NCBI GenBank assembly: GCA_937959095.1
Contig: CALGLY010000027.1
Coordinates: 1 to 5,908 of the forward strand
Length of the DNA stretch: 5,908 nucleotides
Reading direction: 5' to 3'
From: an uncultured Saprospiraceae bacterium
GTDB lineage: Bacteria; Bacteroidota; Bacteroidia; Chitinophagales; Saprospiraceae
Shown: positions 4,440 to 5,908 of the stretch, in pieces
How the letters are laid out: every line of letters begins with the position of its first letter
Numbering within the stretch: position 1 is the first letter of the stretch
Notes under the pieces: generated by a model
The model's input: the letters and a program-made list of their open reading frames with translations, nothing else
Told to the model about the DNA's origin: nothing
Database searches by the model: none
Program-made: the position numbers and the translations under genes

Positions 4440-5908
4440 TTATTCTGCTATTTTCTGAATCTTTTTATAGAAGGTCTGATTACCAGCATCTACATGAACT
4501 ATGTAGTTACCATTTGGCAAGTCTGCTCCCATTGTCACTCTCTGATCGGCAGCAATGTCAAGTTGTTCTGTCATTAGCTTTCCAGCAAGATCAAATACAC
4601 GAACATTTACTTGCTCTTTCGCCATCTGCATATCTAGTGTTACTTCTGAAAAGAATGGATTCGGATAAACTTCAATCTCCTCTGTCAAATTATTAGCTGC
4701 ATTATAGTCAAAACTATAAGTTTCTGCCGTATTCGTTTCACCATCTTTGCTACTTCCTACTAGGAGTGCATTGCTACCATCATCACTACTATTACCACCT
4801 TGGCAGTTAGTAGCTGTAGGTCCCATATCTGTAGGTGCATCTCCCCCTGCTGGTATCAGTCCTAATTTATCAAGCTTTGTACCGTCTTCCATCACAGCTA
4901 TATCAATAGTATGGAAACCTACTCCAAAATTATAGGTCACAGGAATGCCGCCTCTATTCTTGTCAAACATATGTACCCACTGAAAGTAAGATTTACGTGG
5001 AATATCAGAAAACTTAATCCAAGAGCCATTATTTATACGGACCCAGAAAGAATTATTAACATTATTGTTCACTAAAATTCTAGTGTATACATCATACTCT
5101 GCAGCCTCTGTTATAAGGAACTGAAATTTCACCATCTTACTACTTGATGTAGGAGGAGAGGTAAATTCCTGTTGAGTTCCTGGATATAATAAATACTTAT
5201 TATTAGATGCAAACTGCTGATTTTTTCTGTTCCAACTACTTCCTACTGTAGCGCATTCCGCTTCAAAATAAATTGGCTCGGCTGATCCCAAAGTAAACTG
5301 TCCTTCATTCGCTGTATTATCTACCTGTAGAACAAGCTTTGGTTTACCATCTTCAAAATAGTATTCAGAAGAACCAAAGGTAAATGTCTGACCAGAAGTA
5401 GGAGTAGAAACAATTAAGGTGAATTTTTCTTTCGCTGTTGAATTCAAATCCCATCGGAGTAATTGCCCTAAAGAGTAGGATTGATTTACTTCATCTAGCA
5501 ATGCTCCCTTAGTTGGTGCATTAGAAGATGTTATACTTCCTTCATTCCATACAGCTGTAGAGCCTCTATGTACTTGTATATTACCAGCGGCTGCAGTAAA
5601 ACCTTCGTAAGATAATTCTAACTCTGACTTCGTAATCGTACCAAATACATCTTCTGTATTGAATCGTAGATAAGATGTTTTATTAAGTCCTGCCTGTAGT
5701 GTTGCTTCATTGAGTACAGTACCTACCTGTATAGTAACGTCTGCATCAAGGGAAGGAGATAAAGGAACAAGTAATTCATAATGTCCTTTAGGCGCACTCA
5801 CTGCTACTTGGATTTCTGCTGTAGCACCTTGTCCTGTAAAATCAAAAATGAGTAAAGAAATCGTGTAAATACCTGGCTTGTAGTAAGTATGTGTTACTGA
5901 AGTACCAG
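4440..5908 (-). CDS. Secreted multidomain carbohydrate-binding protein with T9SS sorting domain, 5'-truncated
   Basis: The gene runs off the right edge: the frame is open from 5906 to the TAA at 4442-4440, giving 488 residues of the C-terminal part. A GTG at 5801 is internal, because the codons upstream of it encode THTYYKPGIYTISLLIFDF, the typical end of a PKD domain (window residues 1-36). Residues about 53-196 resemble the CBM96/DNRLRE module (YLRFNTEDV, then LELSYEG, VHRGSTAVWNEGSIT, LVLQVD). Residues about 213-353 look like a CBM6/CBM35-type beta-sandwich, starting FEAECATVGSSW and ending GFHTIDIAVMEDGTKLDKLGLI. A Gly/Ser/Asp-rich linker (about 355-408) leads to the T9SS C-terminal domain (409-488): EVYPNPF, VRVFDLAGKLM, LPNGNYIVHV, TFYKKIQK. 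The protein should be exported by Sec, cross the outer membrane by T9SS, and be released or anchored at the surface, where it probably binds polysaccharide. No catalytic domain is visible here; one could lie upstream, outside the window. Confidence 0.9.
   Translation of the reverse strand, partial: GTSVTHTYYKPGIYTISLLIFDFTGQGATAEIQVAVSAPKGHYELLVPLSPSLDADVTIQVGTVLNEATLQAGLNKTSYLRFNTEDVFGTITKSELELSYEGFTAAAGNIQVHRGSTAVWNEGSITSSNAPTKGALLDEVNQSYSLGQLLRWDLNSTAKEKFTLIVSTPTSGQTFTFGSSEYYFEDGKPKLVLQVDNTANEGQFTLGSAEPIYFEAECATVGSSWNRKNQQFASNNKYLLYPGTQQEFTSPPTSSSKMVKFQFLITEAAEYDVYTRILVNNNVNNSFWVRINNGSWIKFSDIPRKSYFQWVHMFDKNRGGIPVTYNFGVGFHTIDIAVMEDGTKLDKLGLIPAGGDAPTDMGPTATNCQGGNSSDDGSNALLVGSSKDGETNTAETYSFDYNAANNLTEEIEVYPNPFFSEVTLDMQMAKEQVNVRVFDLAGKLMTEQLDIAADQRVTMGADLPNGNYIVHVDAGNQTFYKKIQKIAE

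Noticed and set aside
5799..5801. GTG as the start codon of the secreted-protein gene
   Set aside because: The frame remains open upstream to the window edge and encodes a PKD-like segment, so this is an internal Val codon.

Overview
The window looks like chromosomal DNA from a Bacteroidota bacterium, probably a gliding or polymer-degrading lineage such as Cytophagales or Saprospiria. The genus cannot be told from the sequence. Four signs point there: a C-terminal type IX secretion system (T9SS) sorting domain on the right-hand gene, the lack of Shine-Dalgarno sequences before every start codon, promoter-like TAnnTTTG boxes, and moderately AT-rich DNA. I see no mobile element, CRISPR array, tRNA or rRNA.

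Layout, left to right. Positions 1-287 hold no recognisable gene, but include a strong hairpin at 105-130. A compact plus-strand housekeeping block follows: fabD (malonyl-CoA:ACP transacylase, 288-1166), then after only 5 bp a YqgE/AlgH-family protein (1172-1738). After a 78-bp gap with a candidate promoter comes a stand-alone Lon N-terminal-domain protein (1817-2446). A minus-strand gene for a spermidine-synthase-like SAM methyltransferase (2430-3104) converges on the Lon-N gene and overlaps its end by 17 bp. It is transcribed divergently from a plus-strand outer-membrane beta-barrel protein (3191-4336), which has a signal peptide and a perfect TAnnTTTG box just upstream. A short convergent intergenic region (4337-4439) holds an intrinsic terminator oriented for the last gene.

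That last gene is a minus-strand, 5'-truncated, secreted multidomain protein (4440 to the right edge). In protein order it carries the end of a PKD-like domain, a CBM96/DNRLRE-like module, a CBM6/CBM35-like module, a linker and the T9SS C-terminal domain. Its reading frame stays open through the window edge, so the real start lies outside and the GTG at 5801 is internal.

The genes do not form one pathway. The left half is conserved core metabolism and protein quality control. The right half is cell-envelope and secreted functions: a porin-like barrel and a secreted carbohydrate-binding protein. I found no convincing new multi-gene system. The most useful leads are the truncated T9SS carbohydrate-binding protein, the overlapping convergent gene pair, and the synthase-like methyltransferase that lacks the aminopropyltransferase signature.
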